Assembly (NCBI GenBank): GCA_019722365.1
Contig: JADFUC010002340.1
Span: 1-64,000, forward strand
Reading direction: 5' to 3'
Source: Lithospermum erythrorhizon
Lineage: Eukaryota > Streptophyta > Magnoliopsida > Boraginales > Boraginaceae
DNA length: 64,000 bases
The notes under the pieces were generated by a model. It was not told where the DNA came from. It made no database searches and worked only from the letters and a program-made list of their open reading frames with translations. Positions 47,560 to 59,331 of the stretch are shown here, in pieces (the first letter of the stretch is position 1; each line of letters starts with the position of its first letter). The position numbers and the translations under genes are program-made.

Positions 47560-48620
47560 GATGAATTTTATAATGTTTGTGAAAAATAATGAAATATTAT
47601 ATTTTGTTCCATGGTTTATTTTAACACATGTTAGAAATTATATTTCAGTAATAGAAAGAAATTATAAATTATTAAATGGACAAATTTATAAAGATATTTA
47701 TCCACCAGAACAAGAATTTCAAATTGTAAAGGAGAATCAACCGATTAATTTCCTAGCTTATGCAAAAATCTTTGAAAAAGATACTTTACAAACTACTATG
47801 AAACATATAAATATGTTGATTGAACAAATTATACAAACTTATTTATTAATGTGTTAGGAGAAAATGTTATTTCTTTAAATAAAAAAATTGATAATATTAC
47901 TAAAATAATAGACAAACTTTGCCATGATAAAGGAAAACAAGTTTGTAAAGAAGAAGAAACATCAGGTAGTATTCTTCCAAATATTCAACCTCCTCCTGAG
48001 GTTAAAGATTTTAAATTAAATCAATAATAAGCCGATACGGAGAAATTACTTGATGAAAAATTCAAAAATTAAGTATAAATACTTTCGAGATGAGTTTATA
48101 AACTTTGTGTAAGAAAATAATGAAATCTTATATTTTGTTCCATGGTTCATGTTAACACATGTTAGGAATTATATTTTTGTAATTGAAAAGAAATTATAAA
48201 ATTATTGAATGGACAAATTTATAAAGATATCTATCCTCACGAACAAAATTCAGTTGTAAGGATAATCAGCCAATTAATTTCCTAGCATATGCAAAATATT
48301 TGAAAAAAGAAACTTTACAAACTACCATGAAATAGATAAATATGTTGATTGAACAAAACAATTATACAAACTTATTTATTAATGTGTTAGGAGAAAATGT
48401 TATTTCTTTAAATAAAAAAATTGATAATATTACTAAAATAACAGACAAACTTTGCCATGATAAAGGAAAACAAGTTTTAAAAAGAGAAGAAGAAGAAACA
48501 TCGAGTGAAGTATTCTTCCAAATATTGACTCACTCAGGAGTTAAAGATTTTAAATTAAAATCAATAACGATGGAGAAAGTACTTGATAAGAAAATTCAAA
48601 AATTAAGTATAAATACTTTA
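47560..48620 (+). repeat. Tandem duplication, about 530-bp unit
   Basis: 47560-48087 and 48088 to about 48620 are two diverged copies. Shared blocks include tatattttgttccatggtt, aaacaaacttgccatgataa-like runs, gttattctttaaataaaaaa and aaaattaagtataaatactt (ending about 48083 and 48620). The join is at aaatacttt|cgagatgag, near 48085. Confidence 0.8.
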
Positions 48621-49415
48621 GATAATTCATCTAATGAAGAGGATCAGATTAATAAAATTAATACAGAAAAATGGCGGTGGGGCGATAAAAGCGCCGGAGC
48701 CTGTGTGTATAGAAGGCCTTCACCTATGGATATTCTAAATGAAGAACAGGAATATATTATGAGTAATAGTTTTAATGGGAAAAATATTTATGAATGGAAT
48801 ATTGATAATTTTACAGATAAACAAATTTACAATCATGTACATAGAATGCTGATGTATTCGACTATTTGTAAACAGAATAATAATTCTGAGAAAAATATTG
48901 CTAATATATGATAATAAGCGAGGATTGCCCAGTCGATTAAAGGATGGTGGGATAATTATTTAACACCAGAACACAAACAGATAATAAGGACATCTGTCAA
49001 AGTTGAAAATGGCCAAAATATAGAAAATGTTGTTTACATGTTAATAATTAATATAATCGAGCATTTTACAGGAAGATATTCAGATGATAGTGAGAATATT
49101 CGCACTCTTCTTCAGAACTTAAAGTGTAAGACTCTTACAGATTTTAGATGGTATAAGGATACTTTTCTTAGTAGAGTTATGGAACTAACAGAAAGTAATA
49201 ACTCTCATTGGAAATCTAAATTTATTGCTGGTTTGCCCTATCTTTTTACTGAAAGAGTTAGGAAAAACATAAGAGGTGATCAAATTTCTATCCCTTATGA
49301 TAATTTCACTTATGGTAAGTTAATAGGTTGTTGCGTTAAAGAAGGATTATCTTTATGCAATGAATTAAGATTAAATAAGCAATTACAGAAACGGAATTTA
49401 TCCGACCGAAAATAA
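47561..49415 (+). pseudogene. Pararetrovirus-like coat-protein region, partly duplicated
   Basis: Open pieces at 47561-47857, 48342-48911 and 49038-49415. Readable blocks include YFVPWFILTHVRNYI, then SPMDILNEEQEYIM, GKNIYEWNIDNFTD (about 48777), FRWYKDTFLSRVMEL (about 49146), WKSKFIAGLPYLF and IPYDNFTYGKLIGCCVKEGL. The order and spacing fit the capsid part of caulimovirus-like polyproteins known from plant genomes. Stops near 47857 and 48911 and at other points break it. The first ~530 bases are present twice. Confidence 0.6.
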
Positions 49416-50943
49416 TTAAGCGATTTGTGAGCAGGTTTTGGAATAAAATCAGCCTACCAAAGGATACAGGTAATAAGCATCATAAAGTTAATATAGATAA
49501 TGATGATAATAATAAAAGATTTAAAAAGAAAAAATATTTTCATAAAAAGAATAGACATGTCGTCCTTAGGGACGAATAATAGAGATAGAAGAGATGATCA
49601 TAAAGAAAAGGATAAACAGAATATTGTTTGTCGTAAATGTAAGGTTGGTCATTTATCTTTAATAATTGTTGGACTAAAGAGAATTAATAACTTGAATTTT
49701 AGTCAAATTACAAAAAGATAAATTATACAAAATATTTCTAAATGATACAGATGAAGAAACATCTTATAAGTCTTCGTCATCTAGTCGTATGCGTTGATAT
49801 TCGTCCGACTCTTTTGAGTCTGATTCAGAATGTGAACCTTGTTCTCTTAGCTTTGAGCTTGCATTAAAAATACCCAAAGAAATTGAAATTAGAATTGATA
49901 TGCCGATTTCGGGATAAGTAAAGAGATAAATGTGATTGATAATAATATTATCATGGATTTCTTAAATGTCAAAAATTATTGATCAGATGGATAGCGACAA
50001 GATAGCTACATCCTCAGAAGATAAATATGATAGATTTATCTCTAATAATACCCCATATTCTATGAGAGAAGTTCATAAACTTCTTAAAGAAAGAAGAAGT
50101 GGAGATTCTCCTACTTCTTTGAATGATATTCAAAAAGAGATTAATATCTTAAAAGAAAATAAAAATTTTGAAATGAAAATTAAATTAGGATTTAAGAATG
50201 TCAATTGGAGAAAACTTTGTAATAATAATATTGTCCAAACTAATAATCAAGTAGTCCAGATAGAAATAGTCGAGATAGTAATTTTTTAAATGAAATATTT
50301 TTAAAATCAAAAATGGTATATTAGAATAACATTACTTAATTGATAATTATTTTTCAAAAATTCTGACTCTACGTTGATAGTGGAGGCGGTTAAATGTTAT
50401 CTGAGGGGTTGATTCTGACCCGGTATTTTCAAAAACTACCCATTACGCATCTCGTGGGTAGAAAAATTAGACATAAGTTTTAAGTTACCTAAAGCATTTG
50501 TGCATTATTAATAATACTTGTAGCTCTACTAGTTTTTACTAGTAAAAATATTTAACAGATAAATGCCAGGTACGCCTTTTATAACAAAATCTATCCTTTT
50601 AAAAAGTAAATAAAAGAAGGAACATAAGAACATATAATAATAAATCAGCCAATGTTAAAATTTACTTGAAACCCTTCACAAAAAATTTATATTGAGTTTT
50701 GATAAAGTAATGAATAAAGAAAATCAATTAAATTTTCTTAAAAATGAAATTAATATTTAGACTATAGATGAAAAATTACAAAATCCTAAATTACAAGAAA
50801 AAATTAAACAAAATTTTAACAGACTAAGTCTAGAAGTTTGTAATGATCATCCAAATGCATTTTGGGATCGAAAAAAGTATATTGCAGAACTAAGCATGAA
50901 GAGATTTTCGATGAAATGATATCTGTGGGGGCCGAAGTATCGA

Positions 50944-51768
50944 ATGAATTACCGATATTTGGAATTATGTAAAAAAGAAATTCAATCTATAAACGATAGA
51001 GGCCGATTTGTGCCTCACGTGCTGAGTGATCTGACTTTTTATGTTAATAATAAGCGTGCAGAAGCGAAGAGAGTGCCTCGTCTTGTTATAAATTATAAAC
51101 ATCTGAATAAAGTTTTAAAATGGATTAGACATCTATCCCAAATAAAGAATTATTAAGATAGATTATATGACTTCATCTTTATTTTAAATTTGATTTAAAT
51201 CGGGTTATTGGCAAATAGAAATTAATAAAGTTGATAGATATAAAACATTTTTTAATGTGCGCTTTTGGTGGTCGTTCTGAATGGAATGTTATGCGCTTTT
51301 TTAAGAACTTAAAAATCTTCCAATCGAGAATTTGAAAAAATCGTGAATGATATTTTTAATACTTTTAGTAATTTACCTTAATTGTTTATATAGATGATAT
51401 TTTGTCTTAAAAGCAAATTGAAGAGCATTTCAAATATTTAGATATATTTAGAAAGATAATAATTCAGAATGGTTTAGTTATTTCCAAGCCAAAAATGAAT
51501 ATTTTTCAAATCAAAATAAGATTTTTAGGTCATAATATTGAAAAAGGAAGTATCATTCCAATCAATAGAAGTATTGAATTTGCCTCAAAATTTCCAGATA
51601 AAATTTTAGACAAAACTCAATTACAAAGGTTTTTGGGCAGTTTAAATTATATTTCTCCTTATTACCAGAATCTTGCAAAACAAACTGTAATTTTATATAA
51701 TATGCTTAAGAAAAAACCAGACCTTTGGACTGATGAGCATACTAAGGTAGTGAAAACAATTAAAGAAA
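50944..51768 (+). pseudogene. Pararetrovirus-like reverse transcriptase, pieces
   Basis: 50944-51156 reads YLELCKKEIQSINDRGRFVP and PRLVINYKHLNKVL, the first part of an RT fingers domain. Near 51386-51405 tatatagatgatattttg encodes the catalytic Y-I-D-D box. 51495-51768 reads IRFLGHNIEKGSIIPINRSI, then QLQRFLGSLNYISPYY and DLWTDEHTKVVKTI, the RT thumb and connection. Indels and stops separate the pieces. The frame leaves homology after about 51768 and runs into unrelated T/G-rich DNA. Confidence 0.7.
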
Positions 51769-52230
51769 AGGTTTGGGTTTTTGTTTTTATTTGTTGGGCG
51801 GGCTTGTTGTTATTTGTTGGGTTTCTGCTTTTCTTTTTTGTTTTTGTTTTTGTTGTTGAAGAATCTTGAGGGTTTGATGGTGTACTGTAGGTGTGGGTTT
51901 TTTTATTTGTTGGGGTTTATGGGGTTTTTTTATTTGTTTTGGTTTTGTTACATGTAGAAGAATCTCCAAGGTTTGCTGGTGTTCTGTAATGGCTGGTTTG
52001 CTGTTGTTTGTTGGGTTTAGGGTGAGTTCGACACCAATGAAATTATGTGTATCATGGTGTCTTCTCATGTTTTTCATTGTATTTTGGCATAGTTTGGTGT
52101 ATGTTGTTGTATTTTGGTGTATTGTGATATATTATGGTGTATTTTGGTGTATTGTGGTGTATTTTGGTGTATTATGGTGTATTTAAAGATATTTAATTGT
52201 GTTATGACTGTTATCTTTTAATTATGATGC
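51769..52230. repeat. T/G-rich stretch with TGTATTTTGG minisatellite
   Basis: A T/G-rich segment (51769-52040) passes into a tandem array of tgtatttt ggtgtattgtgg-like 10-base units at about 52078-52190. It ends 10-40 bases before the ORF at 52235. Confidence 0.8.
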
Positions 52231-52234
52231 AGGT

Positions 52235-54709
52235 ATGGGTACATTAAAATTGAATAACATGGCGAAGTTAAAATATCTTGAAGATGTGAAATTGACACTA
52301 TGTGATGATAATTATAAAGTGATGATTCGAGAGTACAAGCTCGTGGAACTCTTATATCAACTAGAAAAGTCTGCAATTCAAATACTCAACCAACATTGGT
52401 TGGCAACGAAGGGGTGGGTTCAAAAGAATAAAGGTGGTCCTGGCATGAGGATCTTGAAGTTCAATGTAGGAGGAAAACACCACACGTTTGGACACGTGGA
52501 GTTTGAATTACTGACAACGCTCTGGTTTGGGGACTACTGAGCTTATAATAAGCCTGCCCGGACCCCATTCCGGGATTATATTAAGAACCGGATTGAGGAT
52601 GAGGAAAACTTATCATTCAAAGTTCTAACCGATATGATGGAAGAGGAGGGCCGGGACAACAATATTGTTGTCCTCCAGAAGCTATGCGTCCTTTACATAC
52701 TCCATCACATGATCTTCTGTTTGGAGATGAAGAACACGGTGCACGATACCCCCAATGCTTGTAGATGACCCCTAGCTCTTTAATACTTATCCATGGGGGG
52801 GGCATATATACGAGGAGTTGTTGCTGGATTGGGGGCGGATGTTGAAAAAAATTCTTGAAAATATAGTAAATTTGAAGCTCAATACCTTCCCATTTGTCCT
52901 CCAAGCTTGGGTTCTGGAATGCCTCTCATTCATTTTTTCAAGTTGGTTGGCAACGAAGGTGGGGAACGGATACTTCAGGATGGTCAGTTGGCAGACCAAA
53001 CCAAACGTTGACATGAGGAATGCCAAATAAACGATTTAACGATGTAGAAGATATAAGCATGAATGTATAATTTATTATTTTTTTATTCAATGTTCACACA
53101 CTACAATACACCACAATAGCTCTCTGAAATGGGTTGAGGACAACTCAGTGATAAGTGAAATTCCGGCTGCCTCTGTTCCAGAACTAATTGACGAGGACAA
53201 TACTCCTTGCTTTCGTACATCTGCCTTTAAGAAGATTGGGACAAGGGTGGAAGCGGTAGAGAAAAGAGTAGTCAATATGGAGCAGTCTATTCCAGATGGT
53301 CAGCAGATGGAGCACCATGTCTTGCGTCGTATGCGGACCATATTTGAACATGATTTGGAATCTTTTAAATGGAATTTGTCGAGGGATCTGAGGGAGGAGA
53401 TGAAGCTGAAGCCACCTCAGGATGGTCCTCCACCAGTTTTTGAGCTAGATGGTGATAAGCTCCAATTGGTAGCATCGGACCATCATGTTATTTCAATGGA
53501 TGCAGATGATGGGCCTAAGGACCATCCTAAGTCGTAGGGCACTGTTTGGGCAAGACCGTCCTGGATGAGGAGCGCGCTCACAGGTATATCTGAACCCATG
53601 GACAAATCTAGAATCAGCTAAGCCCAAGCTTGATTAGAAGAAGGTTGGTAAGAAAACGAAGGTTGCCAACATTAACCCAAGCCCCAACTTCGAAACTACG
53701 TATGAGCTTCCATATCCTGAACCTCACCAGCCTACTGACTATGAATAAAACCTTATTAAATGGAACATGCTCGAGAAGTGGATGACAAAGCACAAACGCT
53801 CGGTTTCTTTAGGCTTGGTTCCGATTGTTCCATCCCTCACTTCTATATCATGTACAAACTTGGACCTGTTCAGTTCCTCTACTGGTTGGCTGTGTAGTGA
53901 GGTATGGTACTTTATTTTGTATGTTTTGTTTTTTATTTTATTGTACAATATGTATTTTTGGGTATTTGTTTGTATTTTGGTGTATTAGGGTGTATTTGGG
54001 CGTATTAGGGTGTATTTGGGTATATTAATGTGTATTAGGCTATATTTGGGTGTATTTGGATGTATTTATGTGTATTAGGGTGTATTTGGATGTATTAAGA
54101 TGTATTTGGGTGTTTTTTATTGTGTTGTTGGTTGAATTATTTCTGATGTAGTATGGTTATGTAATATGCAACTTAGAAGTATTCCGAGATGGGAACTAGT
54201 GGTTTTCCAGTTCAGTGGGCTGCTTTGGATTTGGATCTATGTGCATATGTATGCGGTGTGAATGACAGCTAGACTAGCAAGGCTTGGCAGGAATGTGACA
54301 AAGTTTTTGGGATTGAAAATATAGACAACTTACACTAGGTGGCATATGAATATGATTTCCTTAACAAGGAAATGAAAGTCTATGACTCCTTAAAGATTTC
54401 ATTCTCAGCGCGATGTGAACCACTATTTGAGATGCATGCAACACTTATTCCAAGCCTCTACAGTCTCGGTTGACTAAAAGACGAGGATAAGCTGGACCGT
54501 ATGTTCCTTTCAAAGTTGTATTTATGGATGGGCCACAACAAGAAAATAGATATGACTGTTGCGTGTACACTATCAAGTTTGTGCAAGCGTTGGCAATGGA
54601 GGCGGACATGCATACTTTGAAACCTGATATGTTCCCAGGCTTGAAGAGGAGATTAGCCATCGATCTAGTTACGTGGAAAAAGACCACGGATGACAAGTAT
54701 TCTCGATAA
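52235..54709 (+). pseudogene. DUF1985-Ulp1 (SUMO protease-like) gene, broken
   Basis: Plant DUF1985 plus Ulp1-type C48 cysteine protease, a combination often carried by Mutator-like or CACTA elements. N-terminal part: LKFNVGGKHHTFGHVEFELL (52455 on), then VLQKLCVLYILHHMIF (about 52670), a YPW-type block near 52790 and FVLQAWVLECLSF. The middle (53148-53537) is acidic and helical (VEAVEKRVVNMEQ). Protease part: His at 54333-54335, followed by a stop where Trp is expected, then EMKVYDSL with the Asp, MDGPQQEN with the Gln at 54524 on, and YDCCVYTIKF with the Cys. The end is at 54709. At least one shift, internal stops and two minisatellites show decay, though introns could explain some breaks. 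Confidence 0.7.
53950..54125. repeat. TGTATTTGGG/TGTATTAGGG minisatellite
   Basis: About 17 tandem 10-base units alternating tgtatttggg and tgtattaggg, within the broken DUF1985-Ulp1 gene and probably in an intron. The unit is related to that at 52078-52190. Confidence 0.9.
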
Positions 54710-55048
54710 GGTGAATTATTGCGAGGTTATGATTGTTCATGACGCGAGCAAGAATGTCGATGTCGATGAATATGATATAAAAAAACTGCCGTTTATTAGT
54801 ATCTTAATAAAAGCAGAGCTTTTTTGTCATTGGAATTGAGCAAATAACCTTATAGCTCTAAAAATCATCGTACAAACGATAAATACATCCCGATGTTTTA
54901 GTAATACAAGCAAACATCATATGACGTAATTTAAAAATAAATCACATTAATAATATGGTCTAACGTGACTCCTCGAAAGAGCGACATAAGTTTTTGAAGA
55001 CACGACAAAAGAAAAATCAATAGATGAAGGACTCTTGAGAACTACAAT
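54710..55048. other. No recognisable gene
   Basis: Short AT-rich spacer between the Ulp1 pseudogene and the gypsy LTR. I see nothing in it. Confidence 0.4.
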
Positions 55049-55760
55049 ACCATCCCAACGACCCATGGTCGTGGCGCGAGTTAAGATGCGTGTGTGCATG
55101 CAGCGAGTCGTACGTCGATGGATAATAACAAAAATGACTTCATTTGAGATTAATAATAAAAATCTTTCTTTACAATTAAAGTACATTGGTGAGCGACAAC
55201 TGATAAAAAACACGTCGTCAAAACAAGCAGTAAATCAGCGCGAGATAATACGACCAACGAAACCTGACGAGTTTATTGATAAATGCGTAATAGTAGTATG
55301 GTGTCCCCGGCCCCGATAATACAACTTATAAAAGTTCTAGAACATAGCGAGAGGAAAAATAGGTATTTGAGAACACATGCAGCACTTCAGCCTCTGATCT
55401 TATTAAGCGAACATCCCAGCAAAGCTCCTGGCCCGGCCTCGGCTTGATCGACTCACAGAAACTAGGCATAAAGCAGCGTAGAAAGGGAGTAATTTGTTAA
55501 GGCTTAGTGAATCTAATCGCCGAATGGTATCCGACCACATATGTCATCTTATGGAAGCGTATGTATGAATGTTAATAAGACCATTTAATGAACACGCTAC
55601 TCTCAAATTTCATAGTAACCTCTTATTTTAATATTACTACTAGATCAATGGAAATGCCATATATTCCACTGACAGCTGAACTAGCATAATCAAATATTCA
55701 TTCAAATAAAACAACACAAGCTTGATAATGGTTAGTCAACAAATTGTATAACGTAAAACT
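55049..55760 (-). repeat. Truncated 3' LTR of gypsy copy 2
   Basis: Diverged direct copy of 57402-58085. Shared blocks include cgatggataataacaaaaat, acttcatttga, cctagaacata-like gttc(t)agaacata, agcagaggaaaaata-like and gataatggttagtcaa. It stops at about 55760, where protease sequence begins. Confidence 0.75.
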
Positions 55761-55769
55761 CAATTTAGA

Positions 55770-57385
55770 TATTTGATCATCTTAGGATGACCGATCTATC
55801 ATTTGCATGATGTCTCGACTAATCCGTCCCAATAAGATCAAAATCATTAAATGCAAAGGTAATCTATCTCCGGACATTGATTTTCAATACTTAAAGGACA
55901 CTTTCTAAATACTCATCAATCTTAACGAGACTTTCTAACGGTAGTTAGAATTAGAGTGATATAGCGAATTTCTAGAGTTATAGGAATATCTTTGGGAAAA
56001 TTTGAGGAATATGAAAATGAGTAGCTCCAAAATCAAACAAGACTTTAACTTTCAACCACATAAATTCGGAGCACTTATCACCGCTCTGCGGGAGAATCTT
56101 GAGCTTCTGTTGGGTAGCTGAGCACGACATGACGATTAGCGCCGCCCCAGCCGACCTCGACTTCGCTTGATAACGCCTACTTTCATTTGGCTGGAGTAAA
56201 TGTCTTTAATCTTACTAACACACCTTATCACAGGGGACAATTAATAGCAATGTGTCACTTTCCGGCGACATCGATATGAGCCAACTCTATCACGGCATTC
56301 AGCGGCTTTATAACTTTGATTTACCCTTGTGAAACACTCGTGTTAGTCTGCTCCCACAGTAACCTCTCGGGGATCCTCCGAACCGACTAAAAGTCTAGAG
56401 CACGAGCGACAATGCTAAATGGGAATTAGTAGCGAGGCCCGAACTAACTCTAGGCATGTAACGCTCGATGGGCGTCCTTAAAACCAGGCAGTTGACGACC
56501 ATCCTAAATATCGTGTCTTCCCCTCTTTTCTCCCAGCTAGCTCGATGCTTAGCCAACTTCATCTACTATGGGGCATCGTTCGGTAATTCATGAAAGGTTG
56601 CATAATTCTTGAGTAACTTGATGCAGTGCGGATCTCAGTGCATCCAGATCCCACTGAATCTACCGATCTCTGCTACTGTTAGCATTTACCTCACGGAAGT
56701 AGGCAGCATGGGCCGCTGAATCTTTTCTGCATGGTCGTTTATATTTGTCCCGCAGGTAAAATTTGGATCGATTCTCTTTCTAAAGCCCAGAGCATGTGCG
56801 CTCCCAAGACAAAAGCTCTCTCGAGAAGCAGGTTCCTGACGGAAGATCGTGTACATTTTCACTTGATCTCGGCGCCGCCCATGTAATACATAAGCGGAAA
56901 ATGTAGTCCTCGACTCCCCGTTAATGCCCGGCCGGACCAAATATGCTCTCAAATCTCGGATGAACTTCCCAATACTACTGGATCGGGAATCGGCTCAGCC
57001 CGAACTTTAGCGAGGTCCCGCTTCAAGCAGTCAAAATGCTTGCTGCGGCTCAGCTTCCTACTGCGGCAGTGTCTGATCCTACTCGATCTCCATGACATTA
57101 ACCCGAGAACATAGCACATCAGCTAGGGTCGTCGACTTATGATACTATTCATATTTTGCATCTACGGTACTCCCTGCTTCTAGCACCTCTCGGCTCCTCT
57201 GTTGTACCTCTTTGCTGCTTTCTTGCCGAGGCGCCCAACTTGAAACAGTGCGTGGTGGAAATCCTCAGCCAATCTGATATAACAAAGAAAGGGAAGATCG
57301 GACTCCACAGAAATTCAAATGACAACTCACAACAATTATAAATACAAGCCATGGCTTGAGAGCCTTAATAAGGACCTTAAACTGA
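55770..57385 (-). pseudogene. Gypsy copy 2 gag and protease remnant
   Basis: Minus-strand frames with many breaks. A zinc-knuckle remnant lies at about 56277-56230 and still shows CYRC-like and GH-like spacing, but with a shift and a stop. A protease block follows: VKVLFDFGATHFHI at about 56060-56010, with the catalytic D-S/T-G triad altered to DFGA. A DW-x-x-RHHAN-like block near 55810 is the usual link to RT. Then the reading hits the LTR. The longest open frame (56952-56686) lies in gag and has no motif I recognise. Confidence 0.55.
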
Positions 57386-57401
57386 AATACAAATACCAAA
57401 T
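57386..57401 (-). other. Primer-binding site remnant of gypsy copy 2
   Basis: Just inside the right LTR the minus strand reads aatttggtatttgtatttc, which keeps the TTTGGTAT start of the tRNA-Met site but has lost the rest. Confidence 0.45.
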
Positions 57402-59331
57402 TGTAGCGACCCTTTGAGTTAGCCGCCGGGTTAAGATAAATTGACAAACATGCAGAATGCATGATCGATGGATAATAACAAAAATAACTTCATTTGAAGT
57501 TAATAATAAAAAATACTCTTTAGTCATCGTCTTTGAGCGAACAACACATCGAAACACATCACCAACCTGCGAGCATACATCAACTTTGAATAATCTGACC
57601 AACCAAAGCACAAAATAGTCTACAGCGATACATCGCTAATAGTAAAGTATGGTCATCACGACCCTGATATTACAACATAAAAAGTTCCTAGAACATAAGC
57701 AGAGGAAAAATAAGGAGAATGGTATTGAGGACTACATGCCTCACGATCTTATTCCATACTTTGTCAGCCAGAAGCTCTCGGTGACCTCGACCGATCGAGC
57801 TCCTGGAAACCTGGGCATAAAAGCATGCCCGTAGAAGGGGTAAATTTGTTAGAAAGCAGTGAATACAAATCCTAGATGGTGATTAATGTATAATCGTACT
57901 AATATATGAGGCATATGTATCCAATTTCATAGTAACCTCTTGTATTTAATATTGCTACTAGATCCCTGTCGAAACTCGCGTATATTCATAACCATCAATA
58001 GCTTTCAAATATTCATTCAAATAAAACAACACAAGCTGATAATGGTTAGTCAAGCAAAATGTATAACGTCAAAACACAAAATCCCGTAACGTCAAATCCG
58101 CTGACAGCATCCGCAATCACAACGCGTCTCCCTGACACACGAATATACGTAGCAATCCTCGACCGAGGCTACCCCGCCGATATCATGCTCCTTTGATTAC
58201 TCAGATAAATACCGAGCTACGCCACCAGTATACACTCTGCTCCCGCTTGAACCTACCGATCGGTACACTTCCCGATGTATATATATCGTTTAAACCCCAA
58301 TCCAACTTTACAAAAGATACAGCGCTGACCCGGAAAGCGATACACAACCTGAGAATGACATAATCGCTTTAAATAATCGTAGTATAATCATAAGAACTAC
58401 AACAATCTGTACGTTAATCTCGATATACATTCCAATATAAATACATAACAAACACGTACAAATATATAACCATAATATATGAAAGGTTCCCGTCGTGAAG
58501 TTATGCTACTTTCGAAGCAAAAAGCAACCAAAATAGCAGTAGTCACGTGCTAGGTCGGGCTCGACTCGCTTTCCAAAGCAATTATATACGTTATTTTACT
58601 ATCCTTTTTTAATCTCCCTTTTTATATACATTAAATCGAATAAAGATCTAGTTCAAATTGTAGTAAAGTGATCCGACAAAAGCTGCCCAAATAAGCTTTA
58701 TAGCATGAAAGAAATTTAAATTTCTCCGTTTAAACCCGATCATATTTATTCAAAATCTCATAAATTCAAAGTTTTTATGAGAATGTGGAAGCTTCGATAG
58801 CTAATCGGTAAAATACTCATCGATATGTCTGATCAACGAAAACATCTAAGCAATCACGACCAAAAGCGACCTCGAAAAATCAACTCGTCAACTCGACTCA
58901 ATCAGCCTCGAGACCTATAAATCCCACAAAAACGCCACCACCTTTGACAACTACTCGGTAACTACTCATACACATTTAGTTTTAATTATCGATTTTCAAC
59001 AATTTCTTTTGTTATGATGTGTCATTTCTAATTTGGAAAAAAGATTACACCACAGCTTAACGACTAATAAGATAACAAAATCTCGACCGTTTCGATCCTC
59101 AGCGGTTTCGCCCGTCGCCACTGCCCGATAATATCACTTTAAACAATTTCTAATAAATCCAAAATCAATTCTCTACCGTACTATACCCGTTTAAACGACC
59201 TTTAATTCAAAGCCCGACTCACTACTTCGACTTTCACAAACAACCTCGGCGTATTCTCTTCCGACCAATATGAAAACATCCGACTTATATCCCCAGAAAT
59301 AACTATATTAAGGTCCGTAACATCGCTACAA
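57402..59331 (-). repeat. 5' LTR of gypsy copy 2
   Basis: Plus-strand boundaries are TGTAGCGACCC at 57402 and CATCGCTACA at 59331, so the termini are TG...CA. Its first ~690 bases align with 55049-55760. Inside I see no gene. Confidence 0.6.

Larger units (their letters stand above)
46300..51768 (+). mobile_element. Endogenous pararetrovirus-like relic (Caulimoviridae type)
   Basis: Very AT-rich plus-strand relic of a plant pararetrovirus polyprotein. In order: a weak movement-protein-like block near 46780-46900, a coat-protein region at 47561-49415, a zinc-knuckle remnant near 49622, a region without a clear protease (49730-50700), and RT pieces at 50944-51156 and 51495-51768. RNase H is missing because homology stops at about 51768. 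There is no LTR on either side and no integrase block, which separates it from the gypsy elements. Frequent stops and shifts make it inactive. Which genus it belongs to cannot be decided here; a retroelement with a similar gag is the alternative. Confidence 0.65.
55049..59331 (-). mobile_element. Ty3/gypsy element (copy 2), minus strand, internally deleted
   Basis: The right LTR (57402-59331) is followed inward by a primer-site remnant, a gag region and a protease block. It then joins a truncated left LTR (55049 to about 55760). RT, RNase H and integrase are absent. Only about 1.6 kb of internal DNA remains. The LTR start on the minus strand (TGTAGCGATG) and end (GGGTCGCTACA) are related to, but different from, those of copy 1. 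No clear target duplication was seen. Confidence 0.75.
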
